DNA from: CAZWVM01 sp964637705
GTDB taxonomy: Bacteria > UBA8481
Direction: 5' to 3'
Assembly: GCA_964637705.1 (NCBI GenBank)
Contig: CAZWVM010000030.1
Location: 1 to 24,541 of the forward strand
DNA length: 24,541 bases
The position numbers and the translations under genes are program-made. The notes below the pieces were generated by a model that was not told the DNA's origin, did no database searches, and saw nothing but the letters and a program-made list of their open reading frames with translations. Shown here piece by piece: positions 23,642-24,541 of the stretch (positions within the stretch are counted from its first letter, which is position 1; every line of letters begins with the position of its first letter).

Positions 23642-24541
23642 TCAGACGGACTCGCAGCGCGCGGCGCGCGCGAGGACGCGATCGAGCGCCGAGGCGACGT
23701 CCTCGAAGTTCCTTTCGTCCGCCGTTCCGTACGGGAAGGGTCCGTGCTTGCCTCCCGCTGAGGCCGCGCCCTGGTGGCCGCCGCCGCCGAGAGCGGAAAC
23801 GATGGTGCCGGCGTGGAGCTCCGACTCCTCGATCGGGATCCGAAGCGAGATGAAGGCGCGCCGTTGGACCAGGACGGCCACGCGGGCCTTCAGGACGTCG
23901 AGGCAGTGCATGCCGGCGGGGGAGACCTTCAAGAGGGCCTCTTCCGGCATGAGCGCGTAGACGACGGGCACGGTGCGGCCGCTCGGCAGGCGCCAGTGCC
24001 GCCACGCGAGCTTCAAGCTCTCGATCCCGCGTCGCGTGCGTTCCACCTGCCGGTCGTGCGCGCGCGCGAGCGTCCCGTTCCAGAGTTCGCCCACGGCCAG
24101 CGTCTCGGCGAGGTCCAGGGGCGGGAAGTCGGCGCCGACGACGACGGAGAGGCGGTTCGCCTCGGGGATGACGCGGATCCCGAAGTCCGCGTCGTGCGCG
24201 TACCGGGCGATCGTCCTCATCACCTCGTCCGGTTCGACCCCGAAGCGGCGCTCGACGACCTCGAGCACCATCTCGGCCGCGCACCGCTTCTCCTCGTGGG
24301 GCATGACCTGGTCGGTCGCGTGGTCCATGAAGGAAAGGAGCGCGCTCTCGAGGAGCCCCCGGTCGACGTACTCGAGGAAGCGGTGGGTCGTCGCCGACGA
24401 GATGGCGTGGTGGTCGATGAGGTTCAGGCGCACGTTCTGCTCGCAGAGTTTCTTGAGCGTCGACTCGAGGCGTTCGACCTGGTCGGGCCGGTCAGGCTTG
24501 GCGAGGGCCTCGGGCGGGATGTCCGCCAGCAGTATCGTGAT
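23642..24541 (-). CDS. DHH/DHHA1-family phosphoesterase, 5' end outside window
   Basis: The frame is open to the window edge, so the N-terminus with the first DxD metal motif is missing; the GTG at 24433 is internal. The visible 299 residues contain LIDHHA (DHH at 43-45), a helical linker with FMDHATDQVMPHEEK, and the C-terminal DHHA1 substrate motif GGGGHQGAASAGG (about 252-264). This combination identifies a manganese-dependent DHH phosphoesterase such as nanoRNase/pAp phosphatase or an uncharacterised relative. Context next to the PDZ-radical SAM gene does not reveal the substrate. Confidence 0.88.
   Translation of the reverse strand: MTILLADIPPEALAKPDRPDQVERLESTLKKLCEQNVRLNLIDHHAISSATTHRFLEYVDRGLLESALLSFMDHATDQVMPHEEKRCAAEMVLEVVERRFGVEPDEVMRTIARYAHDADFGIRVIPEANRLSVVVGADFPPLDLAETLAVGELWNGTLARAHDRQVERTRRGIESLKLAWRHWRLPSGRTVPVVYALMPEEALLKVSPAGMHCLDVLKARVAVLVQRRAFISLRIPIEESELHAGTIVSALGGGGHQGAASAGGKHGPFPYGTADERNFEDVASALDRVLARAARCESV

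Overview
This 24.5-kb window is gene-dense, GC-rich bacterial chromosome. Long spurious open frames occur on both strands, and the few AT-rich stretches are regulatory DNA or a repeat. Flagellin, a flagellar rod protein, GTG starts and many 4-bp stop/start overlaps indicate a flagellated bacterium. A separate B12-binding mutase subunit with a MeaB GTPase, TreY with a TreS-maltokinase fusion, and a PDZ/DUF512 radical-SAM protein fit Acidobacteriota (Thermoanaerobaculia-like) or a similar GC-rich lineage. That placement is inference; no rRNA or tRNA gene is present to anchor it.

Layout. (1) 1-4210, plus: a 5'-truncated FAD oxidoreductase, then trkA and trkH for K+ uptake. (2) 4188-7303, minus: two coupled glycosyltransferase genes, a CgeB-like one and a Maf-like/GT9 fusion. 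(3) 7484-9738: a FlgF/FlgG-type rod protein (plus) and a flagellin (minus) face each other across a 119-bp perfect-ended palindromic element. The flagellin carries a von Willebrand factor A (VWA) domain in its variable region and has a sigma-28-type promoter about 310 bp upstream. (4) 10113-13289, plus: trpD overlapping a zinc-ribbon rhomboid protease, then a cobalamin-binding mutase small subunit and MeaB. trpD and the mutase gene each have TAGACT exactly 6 nt before the ATG, which suggests leaderless transcripts. (5) 13304-15854, minus: an overlapping three-gene signalling operon (HTH-receiver, receiver, membrane histidine kinase). (6) 16003-22244, plus: treY and a treS-maltokinase fusion. 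The divergent promoters of (5) and (6) are interleaved and share three 9-bp-spaced CATCAT repeats. (7) 22276-24541, minus: a PDZ-radical SAM protein and a DHH phosphoesterase cut by the window edge.

How the parts may work together. The glycosyltransferases probably modify a surface structure. The Maf-like domain and the neighbouring flagellin make flagellin glycosylation the leading guess. The signalling operon is physically placed to control, or be co-controlled with, trehalose/alpha-glucan metabolism, a typical osmotic-stress output. The most unusual item is the VWA-bearing flagellin, which predicts a filament displaying many copies of a metal-ion-dependent adhesion fold.
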